NCBI GenBank assembly: GCA_949825065.1
Contig: OX463847.1
Coordinates: 34,791,789-34,855,788 of the forward strand
Origin: Odontocerum albicorne
Lineage: Eukaryota > Arthropoda > Insecta > Trichoptera > Odontoceridae
Length of the DNA stretch: 64,000 nucleotides
Direction of reading: 5' to 3'
Numbering within the stretch: position 1 is the first letter of the stretch; each line of letters starts with the position of its first letter. This document shows positions 31,640 to 44,000 of the stretch, one piece after another. The notes under the pieces were generated by a model, which was not told the DNA's origin, did not search any database, and worked only from the letters and a program-made list of their open reading frames with translations. The position numbers and the translations under genes are program-made.

Positions 31640-32032
31640 GAATGGTGCACACGTATCCTTCCTTTGTTATATGTACTTGTTCTTTGTTGCTCTGAGCTTT
31701 GTTTTGACAGCAAGAATTCGGCAAAATTCGACAGTTACCGAATATTTACGATTAGAACCGAACGTTTGACAATGTTTGCATGAATTGGCGGCGTGCACTA
31801 TTTGTTATTTTGACATTTTACGAGTATTTTGTGCCGAATGAGAGAGAATTTGAATAGGAATTAAAATAAATAAATATGTTTAATTTTGCTTCATTGAAGT
31901 TGAAACTTTATGCATAATTGTTTTATATTTGTGTTCGAAAATTTATATTGAGCCTGACAAACTTTTGTTGAAATCTGTCATATTTTTGCGAATTTAGATT
32001 TTAAAACTTAATTTTAAATTAAAAGAAATACA
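31640..32032 (+). promoter_or_regulatory. Probable Ssl1 promoter and 5' UTR
   Basis: Upstream of the Ssl1 start codon the sequence becomes more mixed in composition (31690-31860 has several CG dinucleotides) and then AT-rich up to the ATG context AATACAATGG. No TATA box or initiator was assigned. Confidence 0.35.
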
Positions 32033-32091
32033 ATGGCAGACGAAGATGATCCTAAAGAATACAGATGGGAAACTGGATACGAAAAAACTTG
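32033..32091 (+). CDS. Ssl1: Ssl1 exon 1
   Basis: Starts ATGGCAGACGAAG. It encodes MADEDDPKEYRWETGYEKT plus two bases of a Trp codon, before donor GTAATT. The p44 family typically starts with an acidic N-terminus followed by a W-x-x-G/T-Y-E-x-T-W motif, which fits. Confidence 0.93.
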
Positions 32092-35000
32092 GTAATTTGA
32101 CTTGTTTTATATAAAGTTATTTGAATATTTTGGTTTCTTGATAATTTTAAATATATCAGACAGTTATAATTTTTCTAAAATTTTCTACTCATTCATTAAC
32201 ATAGATTGTATATACTGATGTATGACTTTAAAGAGAATGGAAAATGTTTAGTTAAATGAGCGTGGAATCTGTTCTCTGTGCCTACCTCACAATGTGAATT
32301 GATGCACTTTTCTCCCTGTAAAATGATCACCATTTTTTATCCGGTCATCTGAGAGATTTGATCTGGAAAAACAACGAACATTCGAATCGATAACCAAGTT
32401 CGAATATAATATATAAGACCTGTCAGGTGGATCATGACATGATGTTGAAACCAGAGCCGACACAACTAGAACAATGAGCCTTTGATCATCGAGATGAGAA
32501 TATTACGAACCATCACAGGAAAAATTCTCAGATAAGACCACATTTAACAGACCTTCAACACAAAGATATCAGATGGAGCAGGAATAGAAGGCGGTACTTA
32601 CTCGACTATGTGGATAGGATGCGCAGAAACAGAATCCCATACATAGCGGCATACGAGATCCCTGCAGTACATCGCATGCCGCCAGGAAGGTCGCGTAAAA
32701 GGGGAGAGACAATTGATGCTTTGCTTCCCAAGAATGATTTTCGCAACAATAGATCCAAGATCTACGCCAAGAAGAACCCTTTCTCTCAAAATGTTATTTT
32801 AACTCATATAAGAATACAATCTTGAGTTTTTCTTCTTATGTCTCCTTGTTTATTGCCATTGTATGATTCTGAGTGTGACCATTTTCTCACTAGTTAAATT
32901 CAAAATTTCACTGACATATTTTGGATACAATGACTCTGAAAGAGAGGTATTTAATATTTAAAAAATAACACGAAATAATGTTCAAACCATGCTTCAGCTT
33001 TTACTTACCTTGCAAATGTTATTTTGACTAATGACAACCTCATTTGCCTAGTTGGTAAACACATGTCTTTCTCCTCAGGGTTTATGGTCCAATTATTATT
33101 GATGTAAAAAATGGGGCCAAGTTTTGTTTATTTACATAAGACCTTTCAAAATCTTTTTAATTACCTAGAAGTTCACGAAAATATGCACAGACAATTAACA
33201 ACTTGACAAAAAAATTAATGCCTTTCTTTATCATCCAATTAGTCCTCTGCATAATTTATATATTAGGTGTACAAATAAGTTTCCACGGTTTTTTATCAAA
33301 AATTGGGCATTTATTGTAAAAGAACGGAACCTCATGTTTTATTCGAAGTATTACCCATCGCTTGCCACTACTTTTTCCCATATTTCTGGCAGCATACGGA
33401 TACCGCGTCGGAAGAATGCTTCATCTTTTGAGGCTATCCATGAATCGACCCAATTTTTGGTATCTTCATATGATGTGAAGTGCTGCTCAGACATGTCATG
33501 CGTCATCGATCGAAACAAGTGGAAATCAGAAGGAGCAATGTCTGGTGAATACGGAGGGTGGGGTAAAACTTCCCAATTGAGTGTTTCCAAATAGGTTTTG
33601 ACCGGCGCCGTAACATGTGGATGAGCATTATCATGCAGGAGAATAATTTTGTCGTGTCTGGAGTAGTAGTGGGCGCGCTTTTCCTTGAGTGCTCGACTCA
33701 ATCTCATCAATTGTGTTTGGTAGACAGCCCCAGCAATGGTGTTGTTCGGTTTGAGCAACTCATAATACACGACACCAAGCTAATCCCACCAAATACACAA
33801 CAAGAGTTTTTTTCCATGAATATTTGGCTTAGCCGTAGATGTTGAAGCATGGCCAGGGGGTCCCCATGATTTCTTCCTTTTTGGATTATCATAGTGGATC
33901 CATTTTTCATCACCAGTGACTATACGGTGCAGAAAATCCTTTCGTTTATGCCTGGCAAGCAGCATTTCACATGTGGAAAATCGGCCAACGTTTCTCGGTG
34001 TCAGTTCATATGGAACCCAATTTCCTTGTTTTTGAATCATTCGCAATGATTTCAACCGATGTAAAATTGCTTGTTGAGTCACTCCTAATGTAAGTGCAAG
34101 TTCTTCTTACGTTTGGCACGAATCTTGATCCAATAATACTTCCAATTCCGCGTCTTCGTACACTTTCGGCTTTCCGCTATGTTCTTTGTCTTTGATGTCA
34201 AATTCACCATTCTTAAACTTTTGAAACCACTCACGACAACTTCTCTCACTTAAGGCACCCTCACCATATGCTTCTACAAGCAATCGATGTGCCTTAGCTG
34301 AAGATTTCTTCAAATTGAAGAAGTAAATCAAAAGTTCCCGCAAATGACGCTTATTCGGCTCAAAACTTCGCACACAAAAGAATATATTATACTGATAAAA
34401 ATTCACTAATATTTCAAGGTTACGTTGTTGACAGATGTCCAGCCTTACAACAATGCCATTTTACATCTGACAATTTTAACCATAACTTACTGGTGGCGCC
34501 AACTTTTGTCAAACGGCGGCGGCTTATTTGTACACCTGATAGTTTCCAGCACAATTTTAATGATTGGAAACATTCTCACAATCGATATGTCAACTAAGCG
34601 TTGTGATGCAAGACCCATGATTTGTTGGTCAACTTGACGTTTCCACTGAAAATTTTCTTACAGTGGCCTCAAAATAATCTCAATGGAATTTCCCATTCAT
34701 TGTCAGGCTGGGTGGAGCAAATTTTTTATGAATAATGCTTTTGTTGTTAAAAAAAACCAAATCAATATTGATAATTTTAAACAGGCGATTTGGCAATAAT
34801 TTCACCAGGTTGTGTTGTTTGCAAATTGTAATATAATACAATATTTTGATGTGAAATTTGATATTCTAGGAATTTTATGAGTTATCAATATTATCATTTA
34901 TTTTATCGTGAATTTTTTGCTTAGGGAGGCAATCAAAGAAGATGATGATGGATTGCTGGAAGCATCTGTTGCTGATATCGTCCAGCGTGAAAAGAGAAAA

Positions 35001-38000
35001 AGACTCGCCGAAAGACGAGGCAGGCCTAGATTGGGCATGATGAGATATTTGTACCTTGTGCTGGATGCTTCAGAAGCCATGTCTTCGCAGGATCTCAAAC
35101 CTACCAGATTTTTATGTTCTTTAAAAGTGAGAATTCCTTTTGTTATTATGAATAATAATTTGTTATATAATCTGTCACTAGCACTTAAATATTATCTTTT
35201 AAATGTAACGTTTTATAATATTATCTAAAATGTTATCCAGAATTCAGATATTTTGTTTTAGTCTGAATAAAACTCTATTTGAGAATCAATAAGAAACAAA
35301 ATTTTGTTACTGTAGCTTTCACCAAGAAAATATAATATGTATCAATTGTATATGGTTTCAAGAGTAGATATGATGACTTTGTGTCTTAGTTGGCTATCTG
35401 TCTTTCAATCTGGGGGCTGAGGGTTTGATTCCCGTTGGAAAGCTTTTTTTTTAGTCTGGTTTTCACTTAAGGCTCTGTAACATCTTTCTTCTTGGTTGAA
35501 AAAAATTACCGAGTAGAGAGAATAGAGCTGTTTAAATGTTGCTTTAGCAGATGGAACCTACCAATCACCTTTAATCCTGAGAGCGCTACGAGAAAAAAAT
35601 ATAATTGTCTATCTAGTGCTGAGATATATTTACGATTCGGACGTTCGTGATAAATATTTATTTTAAACAACAAAAAAACAAAAAAAAACTATTTTTACAA
35701 CATAAATATATTTTAGAATATGTACCCTTGTATTCTAAATGAATGATATTCATTTAGAATACAAGGGTAGAACAAATTTCTTCCACTGCTATAGCAGTGC
35801 GCCGATCTCTCAGGGTTAAAGCCTGATCTTGCTATTAGATTTTTGTTTTTGTGTTATCAAACAAACTGCTTATTGCAGTAGCTTGCATACCATAAAAACA
35901 CTAATAACCAATCCGAGTGATTGTCTTTTACAAAGTGAAATTTATCACCTGTTAATTTGGATAATAAGTTTTGGGTTCCTTCAAGGAAGCGATTTCATAT
36001 CTGATGGTCGTCTACGGCCATTTGTCAGCTTTAGATATCTATGCTTTGGGCACCATTTTTTACATCCTTGTTGAATCCTGTGTTGCCCAATATCATTATC
36101 ATCATTACACATGCGGTACCCATGTCCAGTTCTCCTTAGATATGACTGAAGTCATAGGTATCCTTATACCTTTGAACACTAGGTGGAAAAAGTGCCTGTG
36201 TCATTATTTGAGAGGAGTAGCACAGCGCGGGGTTCGAACCGACAATCTTCCGCACGGAAGTCCAGTTCATTACCACGCGGCCATGCACCTCACCTTTATT
36301 TTAAAACCTTTATTCAATTTATATCTGACAACTTCGTTGCCTAAATGTAGAATGCTTATTTCCCATTTGGAAGTCTTGGGTTAGTTCTCGATGGTGACCA
36401 AAACATTGAAAAAGTGTCTTAGTGTTCATGCATAGGCATCTTTCTGGTTGATTGAAAGGAATCGTCACATGGCAATTAGACCATCAGGTTATGCTGTGTA
36501 CAACATAGCTTAATGTAACTTTGAAGATCAAAATATTACAAGCATCCAATTATGTGAACCTTCTAAAGTCTTATGAGTTTAATGTTTTTCATCTTGTTTT
36601 GTGCTTAGTTATTGGAAGAATTCATCGAAGAGTTTTTTGATCAGAACCCCCTCAGCCAGCTGGCCATAGTGGTGATGAAGAACAAGCGTGCCGAGAGGAT
36701 CAGTCCCCTGGGGGGAAGTGCACGGAGGCACATCAGAACTTTACACAGGTAAGTTACCACAGCCTTGAAAATCAAATTCAAGGACTTACAAAATCATCAC
36801 TATTTCATAATATGCTGCTATATAATACGAGGCGAAAAAAAATCTGGAAGTAAAACCTGTCCAGAAGTAAATTCAAAAGAAATCCAACCTGAGACTATTA
36901 TGTTCAATTTTATGGATTTTTTAAAAGTTAATGTATTAAACAGTACCTATATAAATTATATTTGGCAACACCTGTTCTGAGGAAATCACCTGAGGAAGTA
37001 ATACAGTTTTTTTATAAGTTTTTACAGATATTTAGAGGTTCCTACTATTCTTTGAGACTTTTACCCCCATTTTTCATTTTCTCGAGACGTCGTCTCTTTT
37101 TCAGAGGTTGCCCACCATCATGGTAATCCTTTTTAGTTTACTGTAGCCCAGAAAAGTTCACTTCTACAATTTAAACATTTTACTATTCAAACATTCTGTA
37201 GTCAACATGCAGGCTACATGTAATATTAGTATGGTAAAATGTTTATGGGTCATAAAAGTCACAGATTATGGATCCGTTTGCTGATTCCTGGTATAAAATA
37301 TTCAGATTAAATATATTTCTAAAATAACCAGAGGTTTGCTATCTAAGGAACAAGGGTCTAATCATGTCGTTGACACACTATTTAGGTGCAGGAGATGGCA
37401 TGTTTGAAACCTACAATGAGTTAGTTACCTTTCAAATAAAGCTGAATTTTTTCTACCAAGCTGTTGGGGGTTTAATGATTCTTATAACTTGTAATGTTTA
37501 TTACTTAAAAAAAAAGACTGTTGCACTGTAATGTATTGTAGGAATGTGATAATATTAAGGAATAAACTGATTAGAGTTAACAGTTTGTTATAAACTAATG
37601 TTATTAGTGGAATTATTTATCAATGACACATTGTACCATATAGCAATTTTTAAACTATAAACAGTGCTTCATTCATTAAAAAAAATAAATTATAAACACT
37701 TAACAATAACTAAACAAATAAAACCACATTAAATATGCAAGTTCATATGTTACTAGCACATTACGGTACCATCTAAAGTCATATGTTACTAGCACATTAC
37801 GGTACCATCTAAAGTCAGGCAAACCACACTTTAACAAACCGGATGTCACTCTTAACATCCATGTAAAAAGAAAACTATAGATTATAAAAGGAATCTTGAC
37901 ATGTGTTTGACACATGGAGAGTATGAGTTGTGAAAGGCTTACAAAACAAATATCTGACTGAAATGAAAGGAGAGCGACAAAGAAGAAGACTAAGTAAAAA

Positions 38001-41000
38001 TGCAATTCGACAAATAATAACAGAGGGAAAGGCATGTATGACACGGTATATAGATGAAGAGAAGATAATAGCTGTGTGCATTGAAAGGAAGATGCAGAAA
38101 TCTTTTCTTTCTGCCTACCTCAAAAGGGACATGGTGTATGTATAAAGACATATTTTTACTAGATAAGAGAGTAAACATAATTTCTAAACTATAAGCTTGC
38201 TCTTTCAAACTATTTTCTAATGTTAGCCCTTACTCATTGTTTTCATTGATCAAACAAACAGTAAATCTCTATCAACAAGAAAATGTAATACATTCTGTCT
38301 GATACGAGTACACCAAATATGAATGTAATCATTACCATATAAGTTCCTTTAGGCTAAATGCCTAAATCTGGGTCTTTCTATAACCCAGCATTCTATCCCC
38401 TCCTAAGTTAAGTCGAAACTGTGAATCTCCTTATCATAACACCAGCTATTGGAGTAAGATGGGTGCCACTGGGAATTAAACCTGGAACTCCCGGATGAAA
38501 GATAAGTGTCTTACCAACTATGCCACGGTGGTCATCAGTTACTGGAAAAGTTGAAATTTATAAATATAACACACCGGTATCACTTAAAGTTATCAACTTG
38601 TCTTTCCTAGCTCTGTAAGAAGTCTGTGATTTACATATATACATACATACCATCACGCTATTTCCCTGTCGGGGTAGGCAGAAAAGAGAGTGTCAGACTT
38701 TCCTATTTGGACACATCCTTAGCGTCTTCTATATCTATACACCTTCTGATGCAACTCCTATGATTTTCTACATTTCTCTCTTTCAAAATATCATTAACCT
38801 GATCCAACCATACTTTCATTAAGTGATCTTTCTCTCTCATGCTCTCTTCCACTCACATTTGCATTATATATTTGTTATGTTTAATAATATCTGTACCCTA
38901 GAGGATAAACCACGGAAGTCACTCTGCACCCTAGAGCATAAACGTCATATGCGTCATACATGAATTGTATGATGCAACGTCGTTTATCCTCTAGGATAAA
39001 ATGTGACTCCCGTGGTTTATCCTCTAGGGCAGTGCTCCGCAACCTTTTCTCACCTACGACACACCAAAATTCTTCCTAGAATTCCGCGGCACACCAAAAG
39101 CTAAAATATATAGGTATTAAATTGATACACAAATTTTACAATAAATTTTTGTTTTTTATTTGAAAAGTATACATACATAAAACTATAACATATTTATTTT
39201 TACGCAATCTTAATAATTATTATAAAATAATAATTAATTAATGTGATACCTGCGCTTGTTTCAATGAACACAAAAGTTTTATAAGAGGCTCGATTAAAAG
39301 GCTCGATTTTTGACAGCGCAACCCGAAGTTCTTGGTCAAGACCTTTTAAGCATGTCCGCTTATCATTCTTAATTAATACAAGAGTTGAAAATGTTCTTCA
39401 TCATCTGTATGTGAAGACGGATCTTTTCCACTTAAAAAATTATCCATATTTAAAGGGCTATAAACTAAATGTGTATCACACGAAGAACGCTAACCACACA
39501 CAATTCAGCAACACAATTAATAGTAATTATCATTAATGGTAGAAACTTGTTTATTTAACTTTGTGTTGTTAAAATAGTGACAGCTCTGCACACGACAGTA
39601 ATGACGGACGAGTGAACGTGATGTAACGCGTGCAAATGCAGTATAACGCATGCGCATGAGTCTTCAGCGACGCGCATAAGGGTCATTTTTCTTTGTCTAT
39701 GACTAATTTGGTGCGGCCATGGTGTGTACAAAACACACTACGCAGTTTTCAACAGTTGGCACCAGGCGCTGGGGGACCATTTAAAATTATTTAGTTATAA
39801 TAATTATTCTATACTACATTTTGAAAAATAGACAATATTATGAAAAATAATTTGTCATTGTGTATTAAATACATAATGAAAAATTGTAAAATGTCAAATA
39901 CATTGAATTTGACCGCGGCACACCTGTATCCGGCTCACGGCACACCAGTGTGCCACGGCACACCGGTTGCGGAACACTGCTCTAGGGTACAGATATATAA
40001 TGCAAATTTTATATTATTAAATAATACTTTCTTCATTCATTCATTCCATATGCCACATACATTTTATATTATTAAATAATACTTTCTTCATTCATTCATT
40101 CCATATGCCACATACATTTTATATTATTAAATAATACTTTCTTCATTCATTCATTCCATATGCCACATATATTTTATATTATTAAACAATACTTTCTTAA
40201 TTCATTCAATCCATATGCCACATACATTTTTAAACCATCTCAGGGTACTGTCTGAAAATAAAAATGTAAAATCAAAAGAAATAAAAAATGATAAATCATT
40301 TTTTAACAGTTTCCTTTAATACTTCTAAAAGTTGGTAGCTGACCAAGAGCTGCTCTGTTTTATCGCCCACTAGGGACTCGACGAATGACGTGCACATCTT
40401 ACTTCATCCAATGGTGTTTTGATAAGGATATTTAATGTCTCGGTCTAATGTGGGAGGGATTGAAGAACCGAGCGGGATGAAAGCATTTTGTTTCATTTCT
40501 GTTGTCCTGATGGAACAAAGTCTCTTAGATTAGTGACTATTAAAAGAAATAAGCCTTATGAGTTTGAGCTTGAAATAAGCTAATTGTGTTTATGCCTCAA
40601 GCAAATATATTAATGTATTATACATGTGTTACTAGTCTCACAGACTTAGTCCTGACGGGAGAGCCATCGTTGCAAAATGCCCTAGAAATGTGTGCCAAGC
40701 AGCTGCGAGTGCTGCCGGCCCATGCCTGTAAGGAGGTGCTCATCATCAGCGGGAGCCTCACCACTTGCGATCCTGGGGATATCCACCAGACTATACAGGT
40801 ATACCTGTTTCATATTCATTTGACCAAAAAAAGGAGCGGGATCAAAGATGCACCCAATTCTTTTCCTTCCATTCATTATATAAATGTAAAACTAATGAGG
40901 AGTATGTTATGTATAGATAGATATGTCTGGCTCTGTTGTCACTGTCTGCCTTAACCTTTCCCTTCCTGTGCTAAAAAAAATCCGCACGTTCCGGTGCTGT

Positions 41001-44000
41001 GTATTCAATACACATCAATACACATGTAATAATGAGCTATTTTAAATTGGAAAAATAAGAATATTCATAGCCAATCGCTTAAATTAATTAAATTTGAAAT
41101 GAAAAGTGATAATAATTGAAATTTAATTGCTGAAAACATGAAAAAAAACATCGGCCAACATACACAAAACGAGCGAAGAGACCATGTCAAATGGATGCCC
41201 CAGAGCTACTGAGAACTGAGACGGGACTCGGTCTCGGACTGTTATACCTCAAAGGAAGAAACACAATTGCGAACTGAGATTCTATTTCTTGCGTTCCCAT
41301 ATACCGAAGCAGAGTGAGAGTGAGACGTGAATAGCGTCGCTTCCTCACCCATAGAAGTTTTTAGAATGAATATACCTACGTCACACACTGGCACATGTTT
41401 GATTGTATTGGTGAATTTATTCCCGATTTTCACAAAATATCTCTGATGTGGGCAATAAGTGCTAATTATTATTAATATTATTTTTTCATTCAATGCGTAA
41501 ATGTATTACGGAGGAATACCTAAAATCTGAACCCAGTATTTGTTATATTTATAGAGATACTAAAGTTTTTAGAAGCAATGTGTACTAGTTACACATCACA
41601 GGGAAGGAACGGTTAATAGGAAAACGGATGATTATATGCATGAAATTCATATTGGATTTTACTGGCGATCTTGATTATGAAAGAGATTAAGACTGAATTT
41701 AAGACTTGAATAAAGTGGTCTCACTCCTTAATCATAATATTTGTCCTAAATACTAATACACTTAGTCTAAACATTCATACTCTACATTCATATGTTTATA
41801 CACACTTAAATCCCAAACTATCACACACACACAATTCCTAATGCAACAACTTCTCATCACACACTCTATATTCTATGTAAATTTAACTTTTATAAACATG
41901 ACTTCAGTTTATATTGAGAACTGAACTTAATTTAATAATTAAATCTGAAAAATGATAGATTATAATAATGCAGAAATAATAATTTCTTTGCGTTTCGCGG
42001 AAGTAGTTTATTCCTTCTCTCTTCGTAGATAATACCCGCTTCACTGAACATTCTTTCGCTGGGTATGCTGCTAGGGGGTAGTGATAAGCATGTGTCTAGC
42101 CAATTTGATAGTTTTGGATAAATATCTATATTTTTTGACCAACCTCCCGGATAACCGGGTACCCGTCCGGGCAATTTTTTTTTGTTTTCCTGATATTTAA
42201 TACCTGTCGAATCCTGTACCTGGTACATCACTAGTAGAAACCTTCGAAAGCACCTTACTCTTCACATTCCCCCTGTCAAAGAGCCACTTTGTTATATTTT
42301 TTTTTTCAAATTTGAATTATATAAATTACTATTTGCCCTCAGGAATATGTAAGTATGATGTCCAATAGGAATTCTTAGCTAGGTCACGGTCTACTTAAAG
42401 GCAGCTTATGAGCAGCTCTTTGTATGACTATGGTTAAGTAGCAATTTAGTCTAGGAAATATTTTTGTCATAATTTATTAATTTATTAAATTTGGTGTACA
42501 ATCACTATAAAGCTATAAAAATGTCACTTTATTAATAACCAGCTCGAATACTTATATTGATTCCTATGTAAATGAGATAAAGAGTGAGCACAAGGGACAT
42601 GAAAATGTATGTAGTCAATATGCTGATAGTGGTGGAGAATGAGAATTACAGTGGAACCTCCCATAACGAGAATAATTCGTTCCAGAATCTTACTCGTTAT
42701 GTGAAACACTCGTTAAGAGAAACAATTTTTCCCATATAAATCAATGTAAAATACGATAATGCGTTCCATGCCGAAAAAAATACTCAATTTTTTTTATTTT
42801 TAACATTTATTTAAATATAATTACATACTTATAAATTGTTAAGGAGCGTAACAACCCGGAATGCGATTTCGATTTGCAAAAAACAATAAAAAAATCGAAA
42901 TAACTAGTTTTTTATTTATGAATTTATGACAAATAATTAATTCTTTTTTACTAGAAGTAAAATCCGGTAACCCTCAGAATCTACGAGCTTCTTCTAGTCG
43001 CTGATGAAGTTCTCTGCTGCCTTTGTGTCAGAGATTGCTGCTTCACCGTGCCTCACAACGCTGTGGGTGCCGGTTCTTCTCTTAAATTTCTCGAACCATC
43101 CATTACTTCCCTTAAATTGTACTTCTTTTTCGGCAGTTGATGATCCTGGCGTCTTCTTAACGAGGTCGGCGAAAATAACTTTCGCCTTCTCACAAATGAT
43201 GTTTTCGTTAATAGTATCACCTTGCAATTACTTTTTGTTTATCCATATGAGAAGCAACCTTTCAACATCATCAAGAATAGGTAACCGTTTCGTAGACATT
43301 CTTGACACTCCCTTTGAAGCACCTATCTTCTTATTTTTGTCCTTGTTCTTGAGGATAGAGCAAATCGTTGATGTACGAGTAGACCGATTGTACTCGTATG
43401 TGCGCGCTAGATCAGCCACTCTCACACCTCGTTCTCGCTTTTCAAAGATTTTACGTTTCATTTCTACAGTTACTTTTATTCTCTTATGGCTGTCTTCTTG
43501 TGGTTTTTCCTTCAGGGACATTTTTGCAAGGGTTATTAAACATTGCACAAAAAAAATTACAAATAATGTCTTAACACAAGTTTGGAAAAATGTGTGATCA
43601 CATGTGACACTAACGTGCTAGCGGAACGAGTGCTAACCAGAGACTGACGCACTTGTGCGGAAGTCCCGGCTCACAAGTGAGTGACGTGAAGATGGGACTT
43701 CCCCTTTCTGCGTCACTCGTTATGCGAAATGTCGCTCGTTAAGGTAGCATTTTTTTCACAATCTGTTTAGCTCGTTATGCGAATTACTCGTTATGAGAGG
43801 TGCTCGTTATGAGAGGTTCCACTGTATTTCGCAATTTTGAATGAAAAAATTGATAAAAAGGATTTAAGAATGAATGTAAATAAGTCGAAAGGTTATTGAA
43901 GAGTAATCAAATAAATTTTTGCAATATATGGGGGGACAAATAAATGTTTGCAATATATAGGGGGACAATGAAAAGCTTAAGTAATTTGGTCAAGTTTGTT

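Noticed and set aside
36180..36295. Candidate tRNA gene on the minus strand
   Set aside because: Good A- and B-box text but no 7-bp acceptor stem and an anticodon arm without a proper loop; treated as a SINE head.
35971..36384. 137-codon plus-strand frame
   Set aside because: Runs across a SINE head and plain intron; no domain or splice logic, and Ssl1 exon boundaries exclude it.
43004..43597. 197-codon plus-strand frame, the longest uninterrupted one
   Set aside because: Antisense to the Tigger transposase remnant; no domain and leucine/serine-rich as expected for a shadow.
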